A DNA stretch of 49,030 nucleotides from Kiritimatiellota bacterium. Its GTDB lineage: Bacteria > Verrucomicrobiota > Lentisphaeria > Oligosphaerales > JAADHN01. The DNA lies in the NCBI GenBank assembly GCA_013151865.1, contig JAADHN010000004.1:1-49030 (forward strand). The letters are read 5' to 3'. The notes under the pieces were generated by a model that was not told the origin of the DNA, did no database searches, and saw only the letters and a program-made list of their open reading frames with translations. A program made the translations under genes and the position numbers. Within the stretch, counting starts at the first letter, position 1. Each line of letters starts with the position of its first letter. Shown here in pieces: positions 1 to 7,107 of this stretch.

Positions 1-1
1 G

Positions 2-586
2 CTGGCCGAGGTCCTCCCTTCCGTGTTGGCGGCCCACCTGACAACCGGGCGGGCGGGCGGGATCACCACAGCGCTCTCCGTCGGCTTTTCGCGGCTCCAG
101 GCCATCGCACTGGGGTCGTTGATCGAGGGAGCGGTGGTATGTCTGTTTTTTCCGATTTTCTCCCTCTCGTTCAAGCGCCTGATCCGTTTGCCGTTTTTGG
201 ACGAAACGTTGGACCGTATGCATCGTTCAGCCGAGGCCCAGCGCCAGCGCGTTTTGCATTGGGGGGTTCCCGGGCTGCTGGCTTTCGTCTGGTTCCCGTT
301 CTTCATGACCGGGCCGTTGGTCGGCAGCGTGATCGGGTTTCTCTTGGGGATGCGGCCTGCGGTGGTCGTAGGGGTAGTCCTTTCCGGCACGATCCTGGCC
401 ATCGTTTCCTGGACTTACGCCCTGGGTCATGTCATCGAGTGGGCCCGGCGTATCGGCGAAGTCCTTCCCTTGATGGTGGTGTTGATTCTGGTGCTGCTTG
501 TCGCGGCCTACCGCCTTCGTCAAATGGCCGCTGCCGCTCACCGCCGCGACGAGGCGGGAACCGAAGATCGTGATGGTCGCACCTGA
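2..586 (+). CDS. Small multidrug-export-family membrane protein (5' partial)
   Basis: The reading frame is open to the left edge, so the N-terminus is missing; a GTG at 23 is inside the frame and is probably not the true start. What remains is about 194 residues with hydrophobic segments near visible residues 25-50, 80-100, 105-130 and 155-175, and a basic, charged tail. The spacing of segments and the Gly/Pro-rich turn (FMTGPLVGSVIG) resemble the small multidrug export protein family (COG2426), integral inner-membrane proteins of about 160-220 residues with poorly defined substrates. The assignment rests on overall resemblance only, since the conserved N-terminal region lies outside the window. 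No terminator is visible behind it, and the next gene starts 165 bases downstream on the same strand. Confidence 0.6.
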   Translation: MAEVLPSVLAAHLTTGRAGGITTALSVGFSRLQAIALGSLIEGAVVCLFFPIFSLSFKRLIRLPFLDETLDRMHRSAEAQRQRVLHWGVPGLLAFVWFPFFMTGPLVGSVIGFLLGMRPAVVVGVVLSGTILAIVSWTYALGHVIEWARRIGEVLPLMVVLILVLLVAAYRLRQMAAAAHRRDEAGTEDRDGRT

Positions 587-751
587 TCGCGTTGCGGTCC
601 GCCGTACAGCGCTTTCGGAGTCCATCGCGGGAGCCGTTTCCCGCCCGAGCCGGGCGAATCGATCGCGGGACGCGACTGCGATGGACGGGAAAGTACATTC
701 AGGGAAGCGGGCGTGTGGCGCAGAATCCGGGGACGAATCGGGAAAGAAACC

Positions 752-2329
752 ATGGCGCCAACATTCCGAATATGGTCTGCATCGGTCACTGCGGTTGTCT
801 ATCTCGGCGTTCTGGCGACGGAGATGGTTGCGGGGGGCGGTATGGAACGCAGGGACGGAACCATGACAAGAGCGGACGGAGCGGAAACGGGGGCGCCGGC
901 ACAAGGACTGGAGCGGCGGGGCGACTTGACGGCGCGTGACAGTCGGTGGCCCATGTTGCTGGTGGATACGGCGCTCATTGCCGGGAACGAGGGCGTCAGC
1001 CTCACGGTTTGCGAAGCGGTGAAGTATTCCGGGAACCCGGTGATTCGCTTGGGCGGCGCCGGAAGCGTGGATGAAGTTCGGGCGCAGCTGACCGGGTCGG
1101 TGCTCTACCACGATGGACGCTTCCGGATGTGGTATTGGTCCGTGCCGGGCGGTCCGGCGTACGCGGAGAGCGCGGACGGGCTTCGCTGGACCAAGCCGAA
1201 CCTGGGTCTGGTCCGCTTCCGCGGCAGCACGGCCAACAATCTGATTGCGGTCCCGGGCGGTTTGCTCTGCCCTATCCACTTCGATCCGGAGGACAAAGTG
1301 CGCCCGTACAAAATGGCGGTCCCCAAGCCCAACCCGCACGCCGGTTCGCGTCATTCCCTCTGGAGCTGGGCCTGGAGCAAAGACGGTTTTCGCTGGAACG
1401 TGGTTCCGCGTCCGACACCGTCCAAATGGCTCGACGCCGAACAGCAGGTGTTGACGCGCGTGGGGGCGCAATGGGTGATTTATGCGCAGGGCCTCGATTC
1501 CCGCGGCCGGGTGGTGATGGCGTCGCGCTCGTCGTCGTTGGATGTTCCGATCTGGAAATGGGATCGGTCGCCGGTGTGGTCGCTCACGGACAAGTACCGT
1601 CTCTACCAGTCGCACGGCGGCATGGCGCCCTGGCCCCGACCGGGACTCACGCTGGGCGTGTTCGGCATTTTTCTGGACCGCCACGAACTGGCGGATACGC
1701 GCGTAGACCTGGGATTGGTCCTGAGTCGGGACGGGTTCAACTGGCGCGAGCCCTGGCCGCTTGCCACGATCCTGCGCCGCGGCAACGCCGGGGAATGGGA
1801 CTCGACGTTTCTGTTGCAGAGCAGTCCCGGGTTCGTCAACGTGCGCGACAAGACCTACATGTACTACAGTGGGACCGACACCGGAAACGAGGGCGAGAAC
1901 ATGCAAATCGGTGTCGCCATGCTCCGCCGGGACGGCTTCGGGTTCCAGGGCATCGACATCGGCTGGAGCTACGCCAGGCGCCGCGGTCCGCGCACCGGTG
2001 GTTTTGTGACCGTGCCCATCCGTTTGCACGACAAAACGCGGGAGCGCGTGTTGCTCAACGTCGCCAACGTCAATCGGGACGACCGGAACGTGCAGGTCGA
2101 GCTGTTGGACCGGGCCGGGAAACCGATCCCGGGTTTCTCGTTGGCGGACGCAGATCGGATTGCCGTGCCGGGGATTGCCGTGCCGGCGTCTTGGCGCCGG
2201 GACACGTCGCTTGCAGGTCTGCCCGGCGACGTCATTCGCCTGCGGGTTCGGCTGCACGGCGGCCGCAAGCGTCTGGAAAGCCCCCGGGTCTACGCAATCT
2301 ATTTCAATCCCCCCGAACCGATCCGGTGA
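752..2329 (+). CDS. Secreted GH32/GH43-like beta-propeller protein
   Basis: The protein has 525 residues. I chose the ATG at 752 because a GGAAAG ribosome-binding site lies just upstream and the first 30 residues read as a signal peptide; an upstream in-frame GTG (713) lacks both. After the leader, blades of a five-bladed propeller are recognisable from repeated aromatic strands such as FRMWYWS, YAESADG-WTKP and TYMYYSG. The LGLVRFRGS-NN signature is common in hypothetical glycosyl hydrolase family 32-type proteins of planctomycetes and verrucomicrobia. The last 100 residues form a beta-sandwich-like tail, as in GH32 enzymes. The likely role is exported glycan binding or hydrolysis; I see no canonical catalytic triad that would fix a substrate. 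It is followed after 63 bases by the serine hydrolase fusion and is probably co-transcribed with it. Confidence 0.7.
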   Translation: MAPTFRIWSASVTAVVYLGVLATEMVAGGGMERRDGTMTRADGAETGAPAQGLERRGDLTARDSRWPMLLVDTALIAGNEGVSLTVCEAVKYSGNPVIRLGGAGSVDEVRAQLTGSVLYHDGRFRMWYWSVPGGPAYAESADGLRWTKPNLGLVRFRGSTANNLIAVPGGLLCPIHFDPEDKVRPYKMAVPKPNPHAGSRHSLWSWAWSKDGFRWNVVPRPTPSKWLDAEQQVLTRVGAQWVIYAQGLDSRGRVVMASRSSSLDVPIWKWDRSPVWSLTDKYRLYQSHGGMAPWPRPGLTLGVFGIFLDRHELADTRVDLGLVLSRDGFNWREPWPLATILRRGNAGEWDSTFLLQSSPGFVNVRDKTYMYYSGTDTGNEGENMQIGVAMLRRDGFGFQGIDIGWSYARRRGPRTGGFVTVPIRLHDKTRERVLLNVANVNRDDRNVQVELLDRAGKPIPGFSLADADRIAVPGIAVPASWRRDTSLAGLPGDVIRLRVRLHGGRKRLESPRVYAIYFNPPEPIR

Positions 2330-2392
2330 ATTCGGCGCCGTTTGCGGCGGCCCGTTCTTGCCGGCGTCGGGGAATGCCTCGAGGTGTCTCGG

Positions 2393-4498
2393 ATGCTGAC
2401 TGCGGCAATCACAACATTACTGGGCGCGGTCGCGGCGACGGCGCCGGGATCGGGGGCGTGGCCGGCTCGGAGTTGGTCTGCGGCGGCGCCGGCCGACTTC
2501 GGACTCGACGGCAAGGCGTTGCGACGGGCAAGGGACTACGCGCTCCGGGGCGGCGGCGCGGGGATGATCGTGGTCCACGGTCGGGTTGTCATGGCCTGGG
2601 GCGATCTCGACAAACGCTTCGAACTCAAGTCGACCACCAAGTCCATCGGCGTCACAGCCCTGGGCTTGGCGCTGGGGGATGGTAAACTCCGGTTGACCGA
2701 CCGGGCCGCGGACCGGCATCCGTCTTTCGGCGTGCCGCCGGCGAGCAACACCGAAACAGGATGGCTCGGCAAGATCACGTTGCTCGAATTGGCCACGCAG
2801 ACGGCGGGGTTCGCCAAGCCCGGCGGATACGAAAAGCTCCTGTTCGTCCCGGGGAGACGCTGGTACTACAGCGACGGCGGTCCCAACTGGTTGGCGGAGA
2901 TCGTCACGCTTGCCTATCGGCGCGACCTCCGGGACCTGCTGTTCGAACGCGTGTTCTCGAGAATCGGCATTACCGGTCGGGACCTGACATGGCGGCGGAA
3001 CATCTATCGGCCGCACGAGATCGAGGGCATTCCGCGCCGCGAATTCGGGTCCGGCATCCAGGCCAACATGAACGCACTCGCCCGGATCGGGTATCTGTAT
3101 CTGCGGGGTGGCGTCTGGCGCGGCCGGCGCCTCCTGCCCGCGTCATTCGTCGAACGTGCCGGCCGGCCGGACCCCACGGTCGCGGGGCTCCCGGAATGGA
3201 ATTCGAAGTCGGCAGGCTCCGCCGCGAACCACTACGGCCTGCTCTGGTGGAACAATGCGGACGGAACGCTGCACAACGTACCTGCGGACGCGTTCTGGGC
3301 CTGGGGGTTGTACGACAGCCTGATCCTGGTGGTCCCGAGCCTGGACCTCGTCGCGGTGCGTGCGGGCAAAGCGTGGCAACGACACGGCTGGCAGTCGCAT
3401 TACGCGGTGCTCGAGCCGTTTTTCGAGCCGATCGCGGCGGCATTCTCGGGTGAAGCCGAGGTGGCGCGCCGGGCAAGTGGCGGCGCGAATTCGGCAGATC
3501 GGCGCGCTGCGGGCGATCCGCCGCCCAGTCCTGTGATTGCCGGGCTGCGCTGGGCCCCGGAGTCCACGATCCTGCGCTTGGGAAAAGGCAGCGACAACTG
3601 GCCGCTCACCTGGGGCGCCGACAATGCGTTGTATACGGCATGGGGGGACGGCCGGGGTTTCGAGCCGCGGACTCCGCAAAAACTGAGTTTGGGGTTTGGG
3701 CGCGTGGACGGCCATCCGCCCGACCTGCACGCCGTCAATATCCGCTCCGCGAACGGCGAGGCCGTCGGAGACGGCCGCAAAGGCCGCAAGGCGAGCGGCA
3801 TTCTCATGGTGAACGGGGTGCTCTACCTCTGGACCCGGAACGTGCGGAGTTCGCAACTGGGTTGGTCTGCGGATCGCGGAAAAACCTGGCAGTGGGCGCC
3901 GTGGAGAATCAGCGGGACTTTCGGCTGTCCCACCTTTCTGAATTTCGGTCGAAATTATGCCGGCGCCCGCGACCGATACGTCTATACTTACTCGCCTGAC
4001 GCCCCGGACGCATACACCCCCGCGGACCGAATGGTGCTGGCACGTTGCCCTCGGGACGGAATCACGGACCGAAACGCGTACGAATTCTTCGTCCGACTCG
4101 ATGGTTCCGGCGTCCCGGAATGGAGCGGCGACATTCGGGAGAGAGGAGCGGTCTTTCGCCGCGCACGCGGCTGCTGGCGTTCGGGGATTTCCTGGTGTGC
4201 GCCGTTGAAACGCTATCTTTGGTGTCAGACATTCCCTGGCAAAGCGCCGCGGTTTGGGGGAGGGTTTTGCGTGCTGGACGCCCCCGAGCCCTGGGGTCCC
4301 TGGACCTTGGTCTGGGAGAACCGGAGCTGGGACGTGGGGCCGGGAGAAACCTCCTCGTTCCCGACCAAGTGGATGCAGGCGGACGGCCGGGCCATGTATC
4401 TGGTCTTTTCCGGAGACGATTGTTTTTCCGTCCGCCGGGCCGAGGTGTTGCTGCGCTCGGATCGTCCGTCTCTCGGCCGCGGCGGACCGACACCGTGA
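2393..4498 (+). CDS. Beta-lactamase-like serine hydrolase fused to a DUF4185-like propeller
   Basis: The protein has 701 residues. The ATG at 2393 is preceded by GAGGTG at a good distance and opens a signal peptide (LTAAITTLLGAVAATA). Residues about 35-345 are a class C beta-lactamase / penicillin-binding-type serine hydrolase: S80-T-T-K83 is the SxxK nucleophile motif, and Y159-S-D is at the place of the usual YxN, with Asp replacing Asn. From about residue 375 to the end a second domain follows, rich in Trp and short strands (WSADRGKTW, YVYTYSPDAPDAY, MYLVFSGDDCFS), like the DUF4185 or sialidase-type propellers. Such hydrolases cleave small esters, amides or peptides; the propeller would bind or cleave a glycan. 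The fusion suggests one exported enzyme that removes an ester or acyl group from a sugar polymer. The substrate is not inferable. Confidence 0.75.
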   Translation: MLTAAITTLLGAVAATAPGSGAWPARSWSAAAPADFGLDGKALRRARDYALRGGGAGMIVVHGRVVMAWGDLDKRFELKSTTKSIGVTALGLALGDGKLRLTDRAADRHPSFGVPPASNTETGWLGKITLLELATQTAGFAKPGGYEKLLFVPGRRWYYSDGGPNWLAEIVTLAYRRDLRDLLFERVFSRIGITGRDLTWRRNIYRPHEIEGIPRREFGSGIQANMNALARIGYLYLRGGVWRGRRLLPASFVERAGRPDPTVAGLPEWNSKSAGSAANHYGLLWWNNADGTLHNVPADAFWAWGLYDSLILVVPSLDLVAVRAGKAWQRHGWQSHYAVLEPFFEPIAAAFSGEAEVARRASGGANSADRRAAGDPPPSPVIAGLRWAPESTILRLGKGSDNWPLTWGADNALYTAWGDGRGFEPRTPQKLSLGFGRVDGHPPDLHAVNIRSANGEAVGDGRKGRKASGILMVNGVLYLWTRNVRSSQLGWSADRGKTWQWAPWRISGTFGCPTFLNFGRNYAGARDRYVYTYSPDAPDAYTPADRMVLARCPRDGITDRNAYEFFVRLDGSGVPEWSGDIRERGAVFRRARGCWRSGISWCAPLKRYLWCQTFPGKAPRFGGGFCVLDAPEPWGPWTLVWENRSWDVGPGETSSFPTKWMQADGRAMYLVFSGDDCFSVRRAEVLLRSDRPSLGRGGPTP

Positions 4499-4630
4499 GC
4501 CCTTTTCGGCCCCAGGCGACGAGTCTTCGAAGAACCCCGCATTCCGCGGCTCACGGAGGAACGCGCCGCATCGGGGTGACGATCCCGATGGCGGGCCGCG
4601 ACGGACCGCACGGCGGCAAGTCGGGCGAGA

Positions 4631-5608
4631 TCAGGCGATATGCAGCGATTCCGCCCGGGTGAATGCCTCCGCCATGGCCCGGATGCGTTCGTCAGTATGA
4701 CCGGCAGCCTTGGGAGACGGATACCACTTCGAGATGAAACCGCCGCCGAAACGACCGAAGGTCTCGACCAGGCGACGAGCGTATGCGCGGACGTCGTCGA
4801 GACTGCCTTGATTCATGGTCGCCTGAATGTCCACCGGACACCAGAAGGCGAGTCGGCCGCCGAAGCGCTCCGCGAGCAGGTCGATGCCCATGTTCTCCTG
4901 TTGATCCATCTGGATCACCTGCAGTCCGGCGTCTATGAAGTCGTCGAGGATTTCGACAATGTGGCCGCAACTGTGCAGGAAGGTCAGCAGCCCGAGATCG
5001 TGAGCGCGTTGGTAGACCCGGGCATAACGCGGCTTGAAAAAACGGCGGAAGATTTCCGGCGACATCATAACGCGGTCCTGCAGGCCCCAGTCGTCGCAGG
5101 ACAAGATTCCGTCCACGCCGCACTCCGCCAGATTCTCAACAGCGGCAAGTGCTATGTCCGCCTGAATGTCAAGCAGCCTCTCGAATTCTTTGGGACAGAG
5201 GTAGGGATCCATCATCAGGTTCTCGAAACCGCGGAGATAATCCGTGCGGTGGTTCAGGGACAGAGGAATACTTCCCAGGACGAATTTTTCGTCCGCATTG
5301 CTGTCGACCGCCTTGCGCGCGCTTTCGTAGCGACGCGGGTTACGGTAGTCCGGGAACGGATACGCGTCCAACAGCGAGTAATCGGTCAACGGATGGCATT
5401 TCACTTGTCCCATGCTGGCGTCATCGTCCCCGGATTTTTCCCACACGCAGCCCCATTCGTCTTCTCCGGGGCGAGTTGGTGCGAAATCCGGATCGGCGCT
5501 TGCCCCGGTCCCGAGAAAGTCGTTCTGCCAGGGAGAAGGCAGCGAATGGGCGATCCTGGGGGGATTCCGAAACAGAACGGCGGCTCTGACGATCTCCCGG
5601 CTGGTCAT
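4631..5608 (-). CDS. Uroporphyrinogen decarboxylase (UroD)-family methyltransferase-like protein
   Basis: The protein has 325 residues. The ATG at 5608 has an excellent AAGGAGC site 8 bases upstream; a longer reading from 5719 has no such site. The C-terminal half carries the HSCG motif (LTFLHSCGHIVEILDDF) typical of the MtaA/CmuA branch of the UroD family, whose members bind zinc through His and Cys and move methyl groups between corrinoid proteins and thiols. Other family marks are GVDGILSCDDWGLQ, PEIFRRFFKP and the late GGF-S. True haem-pathway HemE proteins lack the HxCG zinc motif, so haem synthesis is unlikely. No corrinoid protein gene is adjacent, so the methyl donor is unknown. UroD-type paralogues are numerous in PVC genomes and often sit near sugar-utilisation genes. 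It converges with the gene ending at 4498. Confidence 0.8.
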   Translation of the reverse strand: MTSREIVRAAVLFRNPPRIAHSLPSPWQNDFLGTGASADPDFAPTRPGEDEWGCVWEKSGDDDASMGQVKCHPLTDYSLLDAYPFPDYRNPRRYESARKAVDSNADEKFVLGSIPLSLNHRTDYLRGFENLMMDPYLCPKEFERLLDIQADIALAAVENLAECGVDGILSCDDWGLQDRVMMSPEIFRRFFKPRYARVYQRAHDLGLLTFLHSCGHIVEILDDFIDAGLQVIQMDQQENMGIDLLAERFGGRLAFWCPVDIQATMNQGSLDDVRAYARRLVETFGRFGGGFISKWYPSPKAAGHTDERIRAMAEAFTRAESLHIA

Positions 5609-6008
5609 GCTTCTTGCTCCTTGGTCTGAATGGGGGGGCACGGCCGCGACTCCCGTTGTCCTCCGTTGTTGGGAGGCAGGGAATACCGCAGTCCATGCCA
5701 AAAGTACCCCGGCGGACAAGGTTTCGCAAAGAACCGAAAAACAGTTCGCAAGCGTCCCGCAGGAAAACTGCCGGCGCGACGTGAAAAGACCGAGAGGCGG
5801 CCTTTGCCGCAGGAAGCGGGGGAGCGCGCCGAGGAAAGACGGAGAAGCGGGGACGGGCTTCGCACGCCCGGTTGGGACCGAGTTCCGGGGACACGCAGGG
5901 CGCGGGGCATACTGATCGTCTCGAGATTATCTGGAACGCACGCCAACCCGCAGACTCTGCAACGTTTCCCAGACCAGGCTGAGACGCCTTGCAATTGGCG
6001 AGTCGGGG
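5609..6008. other. Gap between the UroD-family gene and folK
   Basis: About 400 bases upstream of the UroD-family gene and downstream of folK, both on the minus strand. Several frames are open, but the translations are Arg/Pro/Ser-rich and lack a start with a convincing ribosome-binding site, so I see no gene. No terminator with a T-run was found behind folK. The promoter of the UroD-family gene should lie here, but I could not identify convincing -35/-10 boxes. Confidence 0.4.
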
Positions 6009-6530
6009 TCAGAGTTCGTCCCGTTGTCCCAACGGTTGGATGCCGACGGCGCGGGCATCCGGCCCCAGTTCTCGAACCAGGTGCTCGAGAAGCTGGAGGA
6101 CGGTCGTGCCTTGAGGCGGGACGCGCCAGTCGCCGGCGATTTCCGCCAGTGGAGCCAGCACGAACAACCGCCTGCCGAGACGTGGATGAGGCACGTTCAA
6201 GCCTTCATCCCGCAGGACACGATCTCCGAACAACAGGAGATCGAGGTCGATCGTCCTGGCTTCGCGCGAAGAGTGGACGCGCGGGCGCCCCAACCGGCGC
6301 TCGATTCTTTTGCACAACGCCAGGAGTTCGCCCGCGTTTTTCTTCCAGCGGCCGGTTACCGCACCGTTCAGAAACGGCGGGGTCCCCGGTACGCAATCCA
6401 CGGGGACGGTCCTGTACAAGGTGGAAACCCGGCACGCCTCAAGCCCCCCCTGCTCAAGCATCTCGAGCGCACGCCGGATAAGCGCCGGCGAGTCGCCCAA
6501 GTTCGATCCGATTCCGATCGCTGCGTTCAT
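6009..6530 (-). CDS. folK: 2-amino-4-hydroxy-6-hydroxymethyldihydropteridine pyrophosphokinase
   Basis: The protein has 173 residues, normal for HPPK (about 160-180). It transfers pyrophosphate from ATP to 6-hydroxymethyl-dihydropterin in folate synthesis, in the cytoplasm. The N-terminus has the family's opening (AIGIGSNLGD), then FLNGAV near residue 54, and the HPPK signature with the two magnesium-binding aspartates (REARTIDLDLLLFG) followed by the VPHPRL-RRFVL-type stretch (VPHPRLGRRLFVLAPLAE). It starts at the ATG at 6530; the sites upstream (GAGAG) are acceptable. It stands alone: folP and folB are not adjacent. It is divergent from the nrdD operon, with about 310 bases between its start and the NrdR boxes of that operon. 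Confidence 0.93.
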   Translation of the reverse strand: MNAAIGIGSNLGDSPALIRRALEMLEQGGLEACRVSTLYRTVPVDCVPGTPPFLNGAVTGRWKKNAGELLALCKRIERRLGRPRVHSSREARTIDLDLLLFGDRVLRDEGLNVPHPRLGRRLFVLAPLAEIAGDWRVPPQGTTVLQLLEHLVRELGPDARAVGIQPLGQRDEL

Positions 6531-6844
6531 TGAGATCTCTCACGCACGTTTCGACGCGCCACATGGAAGGGGCCCGGGGAATGAAGACTACCATTCGAGA
6601 AGAGGTTGTCAAGCGAAACGCCGGCCTGACCGTCGACCTCCGCCCCGCCCGCAGCCGCCCGCGAGCCGGGAGAAGAAAGTGCACCCGGAAGGTGGGAAAG
6701 AGGTGATCGTGGCGGCGTTCGGCCGCCGCCAGGGCCTCCCATCCCCTTCGTCCGGCGCGAAGAATCTCTTCCGTTCCCCGGCCTTCGAAAGCGACCGACA
6801 CGATTCTCGCAGGCCCCAAACAAGTTACAGAAAAAATGAAAAAA
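6531..6844. other. Divergent intergenic region folK / nrdD
   Basis: This stretch separates the folK start (minus strand) from the nrdD control region (plus strand). I found no reading frame with a supported start. Its right end becomes A/T-rich just before the NrdR boxes, unlike the surrounding high-GC DNA, which marks the beginning of the nrdD promoter. No clear folK promoter could be assigned. Confidence 0.4.
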
Positions 6845-6860
6845 ATCCCATATATTGTGG
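6845..6860 (+). promoter_or_regulatory. NrdR box 1 (upstream)
   Basis: Compared with the known NrdR consensus ACACWATATATWGTGT, this 16-base site matches at 12 positions, with an almost perfect right half (ATATATTGTG). It lies immediately before the -35 hexamer of the nrdD promoter. NrdR is an ATP-cone repressor that senses dATP/ATP and binds paired boxes in front of RNR operons. The second box is offset by 32 bases, three helical turns, as is usual for functional pairs. Confidence 0.8.
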
Positions 6861-6890
6861 TTGACACGGAAGAAAAGCACAACATATAGT
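6861..6890 (+). promoter_or_regulatory. Sigma-70-type promoter of the nrdD operon
   Basis: A perfect -35 hexamer TTGACA (6861-6866) is followed after 18 bases by TATAGT (6885-6890), one mismatch from the -10 consensus. The -10 is inside NrdR box 2, so bound NrdR would block RNA polymerase. Transcription should begin near 6896-6898, leaving a leader of roughly 210 bases before the nrdD ATG at 7108. Confidence 0.75.
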
Positions 6891-6892
6891 GT
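6877..6892 (+). promoter_or_regulatory. NrdR box 2 (overlaps -10)
   Basis: This 16-base site matches the NrdR consensus at 14 positions (core ACAACATATAGTGT) and is the stronger box of the pair. It covers the -10 hexamer of the promoter. It indicates that this anaerobic RNR operon is repressed when deoxynucleotides are plentiful. The nrdR gene itself is not in the window. Confidence 0.88.
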
Positions 6893-6896
6893 AAGC

Positions 6897-7107
6897 CGGA
6901 CTCAACGGGAATATTCCGGGAGGCAAGGGGTTTGGTGGGAAAACCACGTTACCGGTCGTCGCGGAAGAACTTGGAGTGCAGATCGGCTCGCCGGCCCCGA
7001 GGGGGTTTTCCGGACAATTCCGAGACGCTCTGCGACTTTTTGAAAAACAGCCCTGGGACCCGACCGCTGTTTCGACGGTCGGAGACGGGAAACCGGAGGA
7101 TGAATTC
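6897..7107 (+). other. Long 5' leader of nrdD
   Basis: About 210 bases lie between the predicted transcription start and the nrdD ATG. The leader has a 10-base palindrome GGAATATTCC (6908-6917), a small GTGG/CCAC hairpin with a GAAAA loop (6935-6947), and a CGACCG/CGGTCG stem (7061-7081) just ahead of the ribosome-binding site. A GTG at 6976 opens the nrdD frame early and would add 44 residues without family resemblance. I did not recognise a known riboswitch; the cobalamin B12 box was looked for and not seen. Confidence 0.4.

Noticed and set aside
227-2257. Very long minus-strand open frame opposite the propeller gene
   Set aside because: It is a GC-rich shadow of the plus-strand gene: Arg/His/Pro-rich, no domain, no ribosome-binding site.
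6897-7107. Adenosylcobalamin riboswitch in the nrdD leader
   Set aside because: The conserved B12-box and core sequences could not be found; the enzyme is class III and does not use cobalamin.
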